In this document: in pieces, positions 1-8,900 of the stretch
Position numbering within the stretch: the stretch's first letter is position 1
Layout of the letters: each line of letters starts with the position of its first letter
Source: Actinosynnema sp. ALI-1.44
GTDB taxonomy: Bacteria > Actinomycetota > Actinomycetes > Mycobacteriales > Pseudonocardiaceae
Direction: 5' to 3'
Length of the DNA stretch: 64,000 nt
Assembly: GCF_001984155.1 (NCBI RefSeq)
Contig: NZ_MTQO01000033.1
Location: 1 to 64,000, forward strand
Made by a program: the position numbers and the translations under genes
Notes under the pieces: generated by a model
What the model was told of the DNA's origin: nothing
Databases searched by the model: none
Seen by the model: only the letters and a program-made list of their open reading frames with translations

Positions 1-567
1 CAGCTTCTCGGGAGTGATCCGGTCAGCCGCCAGCGCGTCGAAGGTGAACGCGGGCACTACCGCGACGCGGTACGGATCGGGCATGGGCAACCGTTCCAAC
101 TGTGCCCGACGCTCGTCGTAGGGTGCGCCCAGCAGGCTTTCGTCGCCCAGTCGCAGCAGGTCGAACGCGAGGAAGCGGACGTCGACGTCCTCGAACGGCG
201 TGCCGCCGCGGGTGAGCTTGGCGTGTCTGCGGTAGCGGCCACGTCGCTCCTGCAACGCGCCGAAATCGATCTGCCCCGCGTCGTTGTAGACCACGATCTC
301 GCCGTCCAGTACGGCGGAGCGGCCATCCAGGGCTGGGGCAAGCACGCCGGACAGCGAGGGGAACTCGTTGGTGAAGATGATGCCGTTGCGGCTGGTGAGC
401 ACAGTGGTCCCATCTGGCGCGACCTGCATACACGCCCGATAGCCGTCCAGCTTGTACTCATAAGTCCACTCCGGACCGGAACGCAACCTGCCCCCGTCCG
501 GTTTGGCCAGCATCGGCGAGATCCACTCCGGCACGAGCGATCGGGCATCCGTACGGTCGACGGCCAT
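1..567 (-). CDS. ATP-dependent DNA ligase (LigD/LigC type), N-terminal part
   Basis: The frame is open from an ATG at 567 to the window edge, giving the first 189 residues of a longer protein. It is an ATP-dependent DNA ligase that seals breaks through a ligase-AMP intermediate; in actinomycetes this class works with Ku in end joining. The adenylation motif KLDG is visible with its lysine at residue 39 (YEYKLDGYR), followed by LDGEIVVYN near residue 90 and FLAFDLLRL near residue 135. A strong ribosome binding site, GGGGAGGTGATC, precedes the ATG. The C-terminal OB-fold lies outside the window. A second ligase/polymerase gene at 6932..8145 is broken, so this may be the working copy. Confidence 0.9.
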   Translation of the reverse strand, partial: MAVDRTDARSLVPEWISPMLAKPDGGRLRSGPEWTYEYKLDGYRACMQVAPDGTTVLTSRNGIIFTNEFPSLSGVLAPALDGRSAVLDGEIVVYNDAGQIDFGALQERRGRYRRHAKLTRGGTPFEDVDVRFLAFDLLRLGDESLLGAPYDERRAQLERLPMPDPYRVAVVPAFTFDALAADRITPEKL

Positions 568-1129
568 CCCGATCACCTCCCCACCATGGCTCACCACGTG
601 CCCCTGACCGTAACCCGTTCGGCCCAACGATGCAGAGTCTGCGCAGGTAGATGCATCAAAAGACAGTGGTGACGACAGTGCCCTTCGGAGGCGGCCAACC
701 TATCTGTCCAAGGCGTCGATGACCGTGACCTGAATGACACACCCCGATGGCGAGGCGAATGGGGTCGGCGGCCGGAAGTGTCGATGCTGGCTGTTCAACA
801 CCACGAATCACGGATGTTCAGCGTGACCGACGTTCTGTCATGTCGTACACCGGCCGACCCGCCCCGTTGGCGACCCCGCGGCGGCTGCCGGGAACGACCG
901 CGACCGGTCGGCAGGCCGCGTGATGCGCCTGGGCGTGCCAGTGACCGCACGGCCCGCCCACGTCAGGGTGACGTTGTTCCACGACCGGGCGGACTGGTTG
1001 GCGTGCCGGTGCAGGGAGCCCAGCTGCGGGCACTCCAGACTCGCCGTCCGGACGCCAGCGTGGACGCCGTGCCGGCGTCCGAACGTCTGAATGAAGTGGT
1101 CGACGACAGGTAAGGAACGAGGACCGAAC
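568..1129. other. Intergenic region, no gene recognised
   Basis: About 560 bases between the divergent ligase and caspase-like genes. I see no protein with family-like sequence on either strand; the open frames here are arginine/proline-rich shadows. It must hold the promoters of both flanking genes, but I could not pick clear -35/-10 boxes. Confidence 0.4.
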
Positions 1130-2065
1130 ATGAGCAACGAGAACGTGGAGATCAACGTCTTCGACTCGGGCGCCGGTTACGCGGCGGAAAGCCAGGACGA
1201 GCAACGAGTGGCCGAGGTTATCCGGTCGCGTGTACTCCCTGACTCCGATGATGAGTACTACCAGGCGAACGTCAGGATCCGGCGGAGCACCGGCGGGTCT
1301 CCTGACCATCTGGTCGTGCATCTGTTGCGCAAGGACATCTATCTGACCGAGACGGTCAGGGTGGACGTGGGAGACGGCTACGAGGTCAACCAGATCACGT
1401 GGAGTTACGACGAAAGCCAGGAGGACGAAGACGAGGACCAGGACGGCGATGGGGGAGGCATCCCGTACCAGGGCGGGAACGAGAAGTACGACTTCGTCGT
1501 GGCCACACCTGTCCCTCAAATCAAAACCGCGAAGAAACTGGTCGACGACCTACACAAGCTGTTCACCGGGAAAAACTACACGTGCAAGCAACTTGTCGGA
1601 CCGGAGGCGACGGTCGCCAACTACAAATATTACCTGACCAGCGGCCTCAAGGGATTCGTCAACGTCGGGCACGGTAACCCGTATGGCATCTTTCTTCACG
1701 GCGACGCTCCCTTGAGTCACAAATGGTTCAACGGCCTGCCGTCCGGGGCGCTCAAGAAGGTAGTGTTCTTCAACTCGTGCCAAGTGTGCAAGCAGCCGAT
1801 GCTCGACGCGGTCGCGAAGGCAGGGGCCCGCCCGTACGTCGGGGGGTACGGGAATCTGGCTATCGGCCCGTCCGAGAAAGTCACCTACTGCTTTTGGGAA
1901 AAGGTGATGCAGCCGCCCGGGATGGACACCAACGGGATGGGCCGTGCGCTCCTCAGTTGCTGTAAGCAGTACGAGAACGAGGATCCAGGCTCCTTCGTCC
2001 TATACGACTTGTTCAACGGAGGTGAGAGGCGTGCGCCACTGCCTCAGGCCATGACGCTCACGTAG
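1130..2065 (+). CDS. Caspase-like (clan CD cysteine peptidase fold) protein
   Basis: A 311-residue cytoplasmic protein without signal peptide. The middle carries a pattern typical of caspase/clostripain/gingipain-like folds: a strand ending in NVGHGNPYG (His181), then, 36 residues later, a second strand ending in VVFFNSCQVC (Cys217), which would form the His-Cys dyad. Residues near 100-114 form a very acidic, Asp/Glu/Gly-rich stretch that could bind calcium. The N-terminal 95 residues match nothing I recognise. The ATG at 1130 is chosen over one at 1091 because GAGGA precedes it and because family-like sequence starts there. It is monocistronic; the YcaO gene downstream is on the other strand. 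Peptidase activity is inferred from the dyad only. Confidence 0.6.
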   Translation: MSNENVEINVFDSGAGYAAESQDEQRVAEVIRSRVLPDSDDEYYQANVRIRRSTGGSPDHLVVHLLRKDIYLTETVRVDVGDGYEVNQITWSYDESQEDEDEDQDGDGGGIPYQGGNEKYDFVVATPVPQIKTAKKLVDDLHKLFTGKNYTCKQLVGPEATVANYKYYLTSGLKGFVNVGHGNPYGIFLHGDAPLSHKWFNGLPSGALKKVVFFNSCQVCKQPMLDAVAKAGARPYVGGYGNLAIGPSEKVTYCFWEKVMQPPGMDTNGMGRALLSCCKQYENEDPGSFVLYDLFNGGERRAPLPQAMTLT

Positions 2066-2188
2066 ACGTTGTCGCCTTCGGTGCGCAGCTCTGGAGCCTA
2101 GTCGCCGTTGACCAGGGCGTCGCGTTGGCGGCTTCGCGGGGGGCGGGGCCCGCCGGCGGTGGCTCAGCAGTGCCGAATCACCCCATAG

Positions 2189-2533
2189 GGTCCGGCGCCG
2201 GCCGTAAAGGACAGCTGGACCCCCTCCACCGCGCACCTGGGCAAGTCGTCACCGGATCAGCAACCGCCGCGAACCCACCGGCTGCACCTCAGGCGTCGAG
2301 AAGGCGACGGCGTCGGAGCCCTCGAGTTCGCCCCGCCGACGCTGTCAGGTGGCCACTCCGTACGCGGCGACGTCGTGACACTGCTGCACCAGGCCGCCGC
2401 CGCGCTGGAAGCCGAGAACCTGCAGCTGGCGGAAAAGCTGCTGTCCGACGCGATCATGCACGGCTACGGGCCAGGCCTTGAGGAGACGCTCGGGATCATC
2501 GACTACCAGGACGGCATCGAGTTCGACTTTTAG
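2189..2533 (+). pseudogene. Small coding remnant of unknown family
   Basis: An open frame without ATG or a convincing GTG start ends at TAG 2531..2533. Its last 70 codons read like real protein: an alanine-rich helix (TLLHQAAAALEAENLQLAEK) followed by an acidic end (IIDYQDGIEFDF). The first part is proline/arginine-rich and looks non-coding, so I read this as the 3' end of a gene whose 5' half is lost. The family is not recognised. It lies between the caspase-like gene and the convergent YcaO gene. Confidence 0.3.
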
Positions 2534-2600
2534 CAGAGCTCGAACCGCTTCCCCAGGAAGCGCGACACGGTTCGTGCCAGGACCTCCACGGCCCGCGGTT

Positions 2601-3929
2601 TCAGGTAAGAGGTCGGCGGCGGGGGCCGGGGAGGACGAGGTGGCCTTCGGTGATGAGCATGAAGCGTTGGGTGCCGGGGATGGTGATGTTGAGTACTGCG
2701 AGGTGGTCGGTGGTGTGGCGGTGCCAGACCCATGCGGTCAGTCCGGCCTGGTTCAGCTGGTCCAGCAGTATGTCGAGGTGTTCGGTGGGGGTGGTGGGTG
2801 CGGGAGTCTCGGTGAAGGTTGTTGGGGTGGTGGGTCCGCTGGTGATGTCGGCGAGGTAGCAGCGGTGTAGGGCGGGGTGGGTGGTCTCTACTTCGCGGTT
2901 GCGCAGTAGGTCCTGGTCGCTGTGTTCGGTGAGCAAGCTGTGGCATTGGATGAGTTCGGTCAGGGCGCGTTCGGCGGCGTAGTGGGCCGATACCGATGCT
3001 CCGTAGCCGCGCATGCGGGCCGGTTGGCCGGGTGGGGCGGGGGTGTGGGCCCAGAATGCGGGCACGCCGAGGTCGCTGGTCATGTCGATGAGGTGCACGG
3101 GTGCGTGTAGTAGGTCCTGCGCTCGGTGGTGTAGCCCGGCGAGTGTGTCGGGCAGGGTGGCTGGTCGGACCACACGGGTGGGTGCGGGGGCGGGGGTGAG
3201 GAAGCGGTCGATGAGTAGCAGCGATATCGCGTCGCGCTCGATGATCTCGTTGATCGCGTGCACTGCCGCTTCGACCGGTGTAGTGCCTGCGGCCCATCCG
3301 TTGTTGAACGAGTACCGGCGCACTACCCGGTAGTCGTAGCGATCCCCGAGTTCGGCGCGCGTTTGGGTGAGGTGGTCTTTGAGGTAGTGGGGTGTGCAGG
3401 CGAAGATCGGAAGGTCACGTTCCACTCCGCTGATGAGGTTGCGGTAGGGCAGGCATCCCAATGGCTGGTTGGGGCCGCGTTCCAGCAAACTCAGTACGGT
3501 GTCGGGCGGCAGGCCATGGCCAAGTCCGTGGGCTGGCCGCACTTGGACCGCGGTTGGGGGCGGAAGATGGCTGAGGTGATGTTCGAGTGCCTCGAACATT
3601 GCCCCGACCTTGGCTGTGGCTGGGTTGCCTTTGCCGCATCCCAGGCCTTGCTCGACTGGGCGGCCATCCCGCAGCAGCTCGCAAGTGTAGGCGCCGGGCT
3701 CGTCGGCGGGGACCGGCCGCACCTGCGCGGTCAACTCCAGCTCTGCGACCGCGGCGCGCGCGTGTCGCTGGGCTTGTTCGATGTCTGCCTCTCGCTCACC
3801 GCACTGTGTCCCGCCCATTGACGCCTGCGGTCTTGTGGCTGACGCAGTGAGGGAGCGCGGCGGGGCGAGGGAAGCCGTTTCCGGCGCGGATACAGCCACC
3901 ACAGGATGCTTCTGCACAACGATCACCAA
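2601..3929 (-). CDS. YcaO-family ATP-dependent cyclodehydratase-like enzyme
   Basis: A 442-residue stand-alone YcaO protein. YcaO enzymes use ATP to activate peptide backbone amides, forming azolines, thioamides or amidines in ribosomal peptides. The ATP-site hallmarks are present: GCGKGNPATAKVGAMFEA (residues 98-115, with the EA of the Mg-binding Glu motif) and NNGWAAGTTPVEAA leading to EIIERDA (209-234). The C-terminus is LPGPRRRPLT rather than the PxPxP tail of azoline-forming members, and no fused E1-like or docking domain is visible. The GTG at 3929 gives the longest form; an ATG at 3818 is possible, and neither has a strong ribosome binding site. A 37-codon acidic peptide gene lies just upstream on the same strand and is a candidate substrate. 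Confidence 0.88.
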   Translation of the reverse strand: MVIVVQKHPVVAVSAPETASLAPPRSLTASATRPQASMGGTQCGEREADIEQAQRHARAAVAELELTAQVRPVPADEPGAYTCELLRDGRPVEQGLGCGKGNPATAKVGAMFEALEHHLSHLPPPTAVQVRPAHGLGHGLPPDTVLSLLERGPNQPLGCLPYRNLISGVERDLPIFACTPHYLKDHLTQTRAELGDRYDYRVVRRYSFNNGWAAGTTPVEAAVHAINEIIERDAISLLLIDRFLTPAPAPTRVVRPATLPDTLAGLHHRAQDLLHAPVHLIDMTSDLGVPAFWAHTPAPPGQPARMRGYGASVSAHYAAERALTELIQCHSLLTEHSDQDLLRNREVETTHPALHRCYLADITSGPTTPTTFTETPAPTTPTEHLDILLDQLNQAGLTAWVWHRHTTDHLAVLNITIPGTQRFMLITEGHLVLPGPRRRPLT

Positions 3930-4022
3930 CCAGCTCTCTCAACGGAAGCGGCGGTCGGAGAGCCCCGCTGCAGCCTTGGACGGGCTGTCCGGGGGCCTCC
4001 GACCGCCTCCGACCGCTCAGGA

Positions 4023-4136
4023 CTACTGAACGGAAACGAGCTCCTGCTCATCGAGCTCCTTCAACTGCTGCTGTTCCTCCTCGCTCAACATGACCTGCGA
4101 GTACTCGTCTTCGTCGAGGACCATGGGAAAACCCAT
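4023..4136 (-). CDS. 37-residue acidic peptide, possible RiPP precursor or leader
   Basis: The ATG at 4136 is preceded by AAAGGA at good spacing, so translation is likely. The peptide starts MGFPMVLDEDEYSQVM, continues with a Glu/Gln-rich helix (LSEEEQQQLKELDEQ) and ends LVSVQ. It contains no Cys or Thr and only three Ser (13, 18, 35), unlike azole precursors with a Cys/Ser/Thr-rich core. It is on the same strand as the YcaO gene, with 93 bases between its stop and the longest YcaO start. The helix resembles leader peptides recognised by modification enzymes. It could be a precursor with a tiny C-terminal core, a free-standing leader, or an unrelated small protein; the function is inferred from context only. 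Confidence 0.55.
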   Translation of the reverse strand: MGFPMVLDEDEYSQVMLSEEEQQQLKELDEQELVSVQ

Positions 4137-4475
4137 AACGACAGTCCTTTCTCTTCGCGATCCGGCCCACGGATTCTGTGGGCGCCGGCGCCCCGGGGGT
4201 CGGGAAGCCTCACACCGGTCTACCCACCGCCCTGTCCACCACGCCGACACCGCCACACCTCACCCCATTGAGCGACAAGTCCCCCAACCCTCACGGAGAG
4301 CGCGGACCCCGGCGGTTTGGGGGCAGCGTCGAGGGTCCCGGTGGAGATCCTTTTGGAAGACTCAGCCCGGCTGGTCGGGGGCTTTCACTGATTGCTCCGG
4401 TTGTTGGTGAATGGTGGTTGTTTGTCGTGGTGTTGTTGGCGGTGTGGGTTGTGTGGGTGGGTTTGATCGTGGTTT
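4137..4475. other. Intergenic region upstream of the YcaO/peptide pair
   Basis: About 340 bases that hold the promoter of the peptide-YcaO unit (read to the left) and possibly that of the small genes to the right. It contains a G/T-rich stretch from about 4400 with TTG/GTG triplets. I see no gene here. Confidence 0.35.
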
Positions 4476-4727
4476 GTGGTGGAGGCGTTGTTGGGCGCGG
4501 CCGGTGCGCGTCACCACGCGGTCGCGGCGTACGCGGTGGCCGAGGGCGAGTCAGATCCGATCGCGTCGGTGCTGCGTGTGTTGCCGGGCCCGGATGCTGC
4601 GGAGCTCGCGTTGTTGGCTCATGCTCGTCACGCCCATGCCCATGGTGGTCGGATTTTCGTGGTTGGCAGCGCGGATGGCCGTTTCGCGGAACTCGTCGCG
4701 TTGGGCCGGCTCGAGTTGCTGGTCTAG
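4476..4727 (+). CDS. Small hypothetical protein (83 aa)
   Basis: GTG-started frame with an alanine-rich but protein-like sequence (VLRVLPGPDAAELALLAHAR, then GGRIFVVGSADGRFAELVAL). No family is recognised and there is no signal peptide or membrane helix. A second small gene starts 12 bases after the stop with a purine-rich site, which favours a two-gene unit. The codon bias is typical of the neighbourhood. An upstream start cannot be excluded because no clear ribosome binding site is seen at 4476. Confidence 0.4.
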   Translation: MVEALLGAAGARHHAVAAYAVAEGESDPIASVLRVLPGPDAAELALLAHARHAHAHGGRIFVVGSADGRFAELVALGRLELLV

Positions 4728-4739
4728 GAGGGGCAGCCG

Positions 4740-4988
4740 GTGTCGGCCAAGCTTGTCGACGTGGTGCACGCGGTGCACCGTGTGCTGCGGCCCGCCGGTG
4801 CATCGGTCGACGATTCCACCGGGCTGGATCCGCGTGAGCCGGTGTCCACGATTACCGCAGTCACGTGCCGGACGGAGAAGGTGGAACACCGGCTGGCGGA
4901 GTGGGTGGTGACCGGGCTGGCGGCTGGGTTTGCGGCGGCTGCCAGTCAGCGGCTGCTGGACGTACTAGTGCCCCACAGGCGGCGGTGA
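4740..4988 (+). CDS. Small hypothetical protein (82 aa)
   Basis: Starts at GTG 4740 behind GAGGGGCAGCCG, 12 bases after the preceding small gene. The sequence (KLVDVVHAVHRVLRPAG, later VEHRLAEWVVTGLAAGFAAA) suggests one amphipathic or weak membrane-associated helix near residues 55-70. The family is not recognised. It is probably co-transcribed with 4476..4727. Confidence 0.4.
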   Translation: MSAKLVDVVHAVHRVLRPAGASVDDSTGLDPREPVSTITAVTCRTEKVEHRLAEWVVTGLAAGFAAAASQRLLDVLVPHRRR

Positions 4989-5785
4989 CCGGCTACGTCT
5001 GGTGGGGGTTCAGCTCGCGGAGGTGCAGGTCGACGCCAACCGTGGCCACCGGGCTCAGTGCAGCGCAAGGTGCTTGCTCACAGCGTCGGGTTTGCGGACG
5101 CGGTTCGGATTTGTTCGATCAGCTGGTCCAGGTCGGGAATCGTGGCCACGTCGACGCCGCGATACACCATCTTGTCCAGATTGGACAAGGCGCGCTGACA
5201 GCCCGTTCTAGCGCACCGTGACGGGCTGGCCGTGAGGCGTTGTCACATGCCAGCCACGTCAAATGGACGCGAGCGGAATCTCAAGCACAGCACTCGTCTG
5301 AGTGTCCATTCCCGCTCGGCACCGGTACCTACCAGGACGCATTGACGGGGTTTGTGCTGGTTACGCGTGTGAGGGGTGTTCGAGGACGGGATGGTCGTTT
5401 CTGCGGGAGCGGTTCACCGCCATCGGCAAAGCTGAGCGCGGTGCCGTCCGGCCTGCTCGGCGCCGGCATCACCGGTCAACTCGGCCTCAGCACGGCTCGG
5501 CTGATCAACGAGGGTGGGTAGGTTTTGTCCTTTGGTGCCGGATTCGCAATATGTCCCTAGTGGACTGATTGACTGGGGTGCGAACAGCGAAAGGGTTCTG
5601 CAGTCTTGTGGCTCCGCAGCTCGGAGCTGGATCGTGCTGGTTGGTTCACGGTGCGTGTGGAACTGGCACTGTCGGGTGGTGTTTCGTGACCGGACGGTGG
5701 GTGTCCGAATACGACGGGGTGGTGGCGTGGGGGGGCGGGTACTCGCGGGTTACGACGGTTTTCCTACACCCGGGAGTTGAGTGTC
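4989..5785. other. Gap with one faint coding remnant on the minus strand
   Basis: No intact gene. On the minus strand a frame ending at a stop at 5078 reads NLDKMVYRGVDVATIPDL and on to IEQIRTASANPTL (about 5078..5190), which looks like the C-terminus of a real protein whose front is lost; the family is not recognised. The rest is G/T-rich and appears non-coding. The right end holds the promoter of the secreted protein at 5786. Confidence 0.3.
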
Positions 5786-6361
5786 ATGCGCTGCCGTCAC
5801 GTTGTGACCATTCTGGCCTGCGCGACCGCGCTGGCCGCCACCACGGGCGGTACTGCCGCCGGCGAAACCACCACCGCCCCGGCCGAGGACGTGCCGTGGG
5901 CGCTGGTGTCCACCGCCACCGCCAGGTGCTTGGGGATTCCCATCGCGCTGCCGCCGCTGCCGGGCGACCTGGCTGCCATCAAGATCCCCCGCGACCTGGA
6001 CCGGCTCACCACCAAGAACAGCGGAACCTGCTTGGCCGAGGCCGCGCAGGCCCCTGGCAACCCGATCAAAGCGCTGGTCGATGGACTGAACGCGCTACCA
6101 CCCGTCACTCCCGCGCGCACCGCCGCCCAGGGCCCATCCCCGGAAATGGTGTCGCTGGCGGGCCGGAGCAACAAGCCCTGCATAGGGCTGCCGGAGAAGG
6201 TCAACGTGCAGTCAATCCTCGCGTTGGTCAACGTCGGTGTCCAGGACATCCCCGTCCTGGCCAGCCCCCAGCACCAGCAGTGCGTCAAGGACGCGGTCGA
6301 CCACCAGCGACAGGTGGGAGGAGACCCCTTGCTGGACGCCATCCACAGGGTGTATCCGTGA
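5786..6361 (+). CDS. Secreted hypothetical protein with Sec signal peptide
   Basis: 191 residues starting at ATG 5786, with GGGAG nine bases upstream. The first 27 residues form a signal peptide (MRCRHVVTILACATALAATT, then GGTAAGE with an A-x-A-like cleavage site). The mature part has four or five cysteines spread along it (ARCLGIP, GTCLAEAA, NKPCIGLP, HQQCVKDA), which suggests disulfides outside the cell. No enzyme motif is visible and the family is not recognised. It stands alone. Confidence 0.7.
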   Translation: MRCRHVVTILACATALAATTGGTAAGETTTAPAEDVPWALVSTATARCLGIPIALPPLPGDLAAIKIPRDLDRLTTKNSGTCLAEAAQAPGNPIKALVDGLNALPPVTPARTAAQGPSPEMVSLAGRSNKPCIGLPEKVNVQSILALVNVGVQDIPVLASPQHQQCVKDAVDHQRQVGGDPLLDAIHRVYP

Positions 6362-6798
6362 CCCACGCAGGACCTATCCTTGACCTAGACGGTCCTCAAC
6401 GGACCACCTGCCGAAGGCACCAGACGAACTGGTTAGCCGCGTTGGCGTCCGGGACCGGCAGCGAGCGGCTTGGTCAACCTCGGCGTTGCGGTTGTCGACG
6501 AGGACATTCAGCGGCGGCGGGGTTCTGTCGGTCGGAGAAGGGCGTTTGCCTGGTGCACGATCGCAGACGTGAGTCTCGTGGGCCAAAGCGATGGCAAACA
6601 GGCGACACAAGACCCTCGTGGTCTGCGCCCCTTGTCACGACCAGGTCCACACGGGACAACCAGCCGCACCACTCACGCAGTAGTCACTGGAGAGCCGGAT
6701 GATCGGGAAACCATCAAGTCCGGTTCGGCGGGAGGCCGCGCGGAAAAGGACCAGCCCACAGGCTGGCACCTCGCTGCGCGGCCGACCCATCCGCCTGA
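6362..6798. other. Gap without recognised gene
   Basis: About 440 bases following the secreted-protein gene. Frames on both strands are short and of biased composition. It probably holds decayed DNA in front of the IS5 remnant; I see nothing specific. Confidence 0.35.
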
Positions 6799-6918
6799 CT
6801 GTTCGGCTACCACCGACTCAACATCCGCTACGACCGCTACGCCAACCACTTCTGCGCCTTCCTCACCCTCGCCGCCACACCCACCTGCTACAAGAAACTC
6901 CGAAAAGCAGCCACATGA
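6799..6918 (+). pseudogene. IS5-family-like transposase, C-terminal remnant
   Basis: A 39-codon frame flanked by an in-frame TGA (6796) and TGA (6916..6918) reads GYHRLNIRYDRYANHFCAFL followed by a hydrophobic stretch. This matches the conserved C-terminal end of IS5-group DDE transposases (R-x-L-x-I-R-Y-E/D-R-x-A-x-x-x-x-A-F-L). Nothing upstream in any frame continues the protein, so the element is reduced to its last 120 bases. It ends 13 bases before the truncated ligase/polymerase gene and marks the breakpoint. Confidence 0.5.
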
Positions 6919-6931
6919 GACAAGCTCTTAG

Positions 6932-8145
6932 TCCGGTAAAGGAACCGGGTTCTCCCGCGCCGAACGTGCGGCGCTGCAGGAGCGGCTGCAACAGCTGGAG
7001 CGGGTGACGCATCCGTTCGCCACCACTCCGCCCCGTGAGGACGTCGCCCGCGCACGGTGGGTCGAGCCGGTCCTGGTCGGGGAAGTCGAGTACCGCCAAT
7101 TCACCCGTGGCGACGGGCGATTGCGGCACGCCAGCTGGCGCGGGCTGCGCGACGACCGCGATGTCACGGAGGTCGTCACACCCCGAGCCATACCTGCGTC
7201 TGCGGCGCCACGTCCGACCGCCCAGCCGGTACGGCCACCGAAACGGGTCACCGTGCAGGTCGGCGACCGGCGTCTTGCCGTGTCGAACCTGGAGAAAGTG
7301 CTGTACCCGGCCGTCGGGTTCACCAAGGCGCACGTGATCAGCTACTACACGCAGGTCGCGCCGGTCCTGCTTCCGCACGTGGCGGGCCGTCCTATCACGA
7401 CGATCAGATTTCCCGACGGTGTTGAGGGTGAGCGGTTCTTCGAGAAGAACGTCCCCCGTGGGGCACCATCCTGGTTGCCCACCGCGCGGCTCCCGAGCAG
7501 TGGGTCCCGCGGTAGCGGCGACACGGTCACGTACCCGTTGTTCGACGAGCTGGCCGCGCTGGTGTGGGCGGCCAACCTCGCCGCGCTGGAACTGCATGTG
7601 CCCCAATGGACGGTGGGCGCTCGTGGGCAGCGAGAGTTGCCGGATCGGCTGGTGTTCGACCTCGATCCGGGCCCGGGAACCACGGTGGTCGAGTGCGCCA
7701 GGGTCGCCGAGCGGCTCTACGACGTCCTCGTTGACGACGGGCTCACGCCTGTGGCGAAACGAGTGGTTCCAAGGGGATGCAGATCTATGCCGCTGTCCGG
7801 ACCCGCACCGCCGAACGAACATCGGCCTACGCGAAGGCGGTCGCGCTCCGGTTCGCCGCCGAGACACCAGGACTGATCACCGCGAAGATGACCAAGTCCC
7901 TGCGGCCGGGAAAGGTGTTCATCGACTGGAGCCAGAACAACCCGTCGAAGACAACCGTGGCACCGTACTCGCTGCGTGGCCGCGACCACCCCACCGTGTC
8001 CACCCCAGTCACCTGGGACGAGGTCCGGGCCTGCACCCAACCGGCCGACCTGACCTTCACCTCCGACCACGTCATCGACCGTGTCACCGAATTCGGTGAC
8101 CTGTTCGCCACGCTCACCACGACCCGCACACCCCTGCTTACCTGA
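6932..8145 (+). pseudogene. LigD-like DNA ligase/polymerase, 5'-truncated and frameshifted
   Basis: The frame starts without a start codon just after TAG 6929..6931 with SGKGTGFSRAERAAL, the OB-fold end of an ATP-dependent ligase, including RHASWRGLRDD. It then continues into a LigD polymerase domain (KVLYPAVGFTKAHVISYYTQ, RFFEKNVPRGAP, and the catalytic LVFDLDPGPG). Near 7757 the frame breaks: the expected AKTSGSKGMQIYAAV is obtained only if one A is added to the run in GCGAAACG. After that, a second frame carries the domain to TGA 8145. The adenylation half is missing. Normally this enzyme fills and joins ends with Ku; this copy cannot unless the frameshift is a sequencing error. A GTG at 7004 is not a credible start. 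Confidence 0.85.
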
Positions 8146-8247
8146 CGTTCCGCCACCTACGGCCGAATACCGAGCAAGGCCGCACCGGGTGCCGACGAGC
8201 AGGTACGGCGCGCTGGCGGTGATCGCCTGACTCTCGCGACAACCTGC

Positions 8248-8892
8248 TCACCTGGGATCGTGCGCTCGGCGAGCGAGCTCCGCTGCGTAGGCGTTGCCGC
8301 TGGGATCGGCCAGTGCGGTCCACCGGACCGCACTGGTGATCGACAGACCGAGCAGGTCGGCCAGCACCTTGGCGGGCAACACGGCGGCGTTGTCGAGCAA
8401 CGCGGTGTTGCGGCCGACCCGGCCAGGCAGGCCCACGGCGCTGAGCCGCTTGCCCAAGGCGAGAGGATGTAGTGCCTGGCCGGGCAGACCGCCGGGAAAC
8501 AGCCACCGATGGTTGACGGTATGGCCGAGCGAGGCCCTGCCACGCCGAGTACGGACCAACTCGAGCAGCAACGTATCGAGAGGACTGGGCACGGTCAACG
8601 GTGCACGGCCAAGCATCAACCGCACCTGACCATCGACCTGGCTGACCTGATCGGTGGTAAGACGCACGATCCGCGAGATCGGCTGGCCGTACAGCACGAC
8701 CAGCAGCCCGGCGACCCGGTCGGCGGTCGCGAGGGTGTCATCGTGCAGCAGCCGGCGGGCCAAGCCCCAGCGCGTGCCGTCGTCGGTGAACACCGCCCGC
8801 CGCGACGACCCGGGCGGGGTAGGGATCACCAGCCGAGTGGTGAACCCGCGGGCAGAGCACCAAGCAACGAACTGGCGAGCACGAAAGGGCAT
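8248..8892 (-). pseudogene. Tn554-like recombinase (integrase) C-terminal part
   Basis: A 214-residue frame resembling the C-terminal half of the long actinobacterial recombinases that occur in trios with a DUF6262 protein (Tn554 TnpB-like). Recognisable parts are LLVVLYGQPISRIVRLTTDQV, the middle HRWLFPGGLPGQALHPLALG and the end AKVLADLLGLSITSAVRWTA. I do not see an intact set of the catalytic Arg/His/Tyr residues, and the N-terminal half is absent. The right boundary (8892) runs straight into an unrelated dehydrogenase fragment. It is probably inactive debris of the same type as 16796..17720. Confidence 0.55.
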
Positions 8893-8900
8893 GCGGACTC

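Noticed and set aside
778-1113. Possible 111-residue gene upstream of the caspase-like gene
   Set aside because: Arg/Pro-rich, no homology, no ribosome binding site; likely chance open frame.
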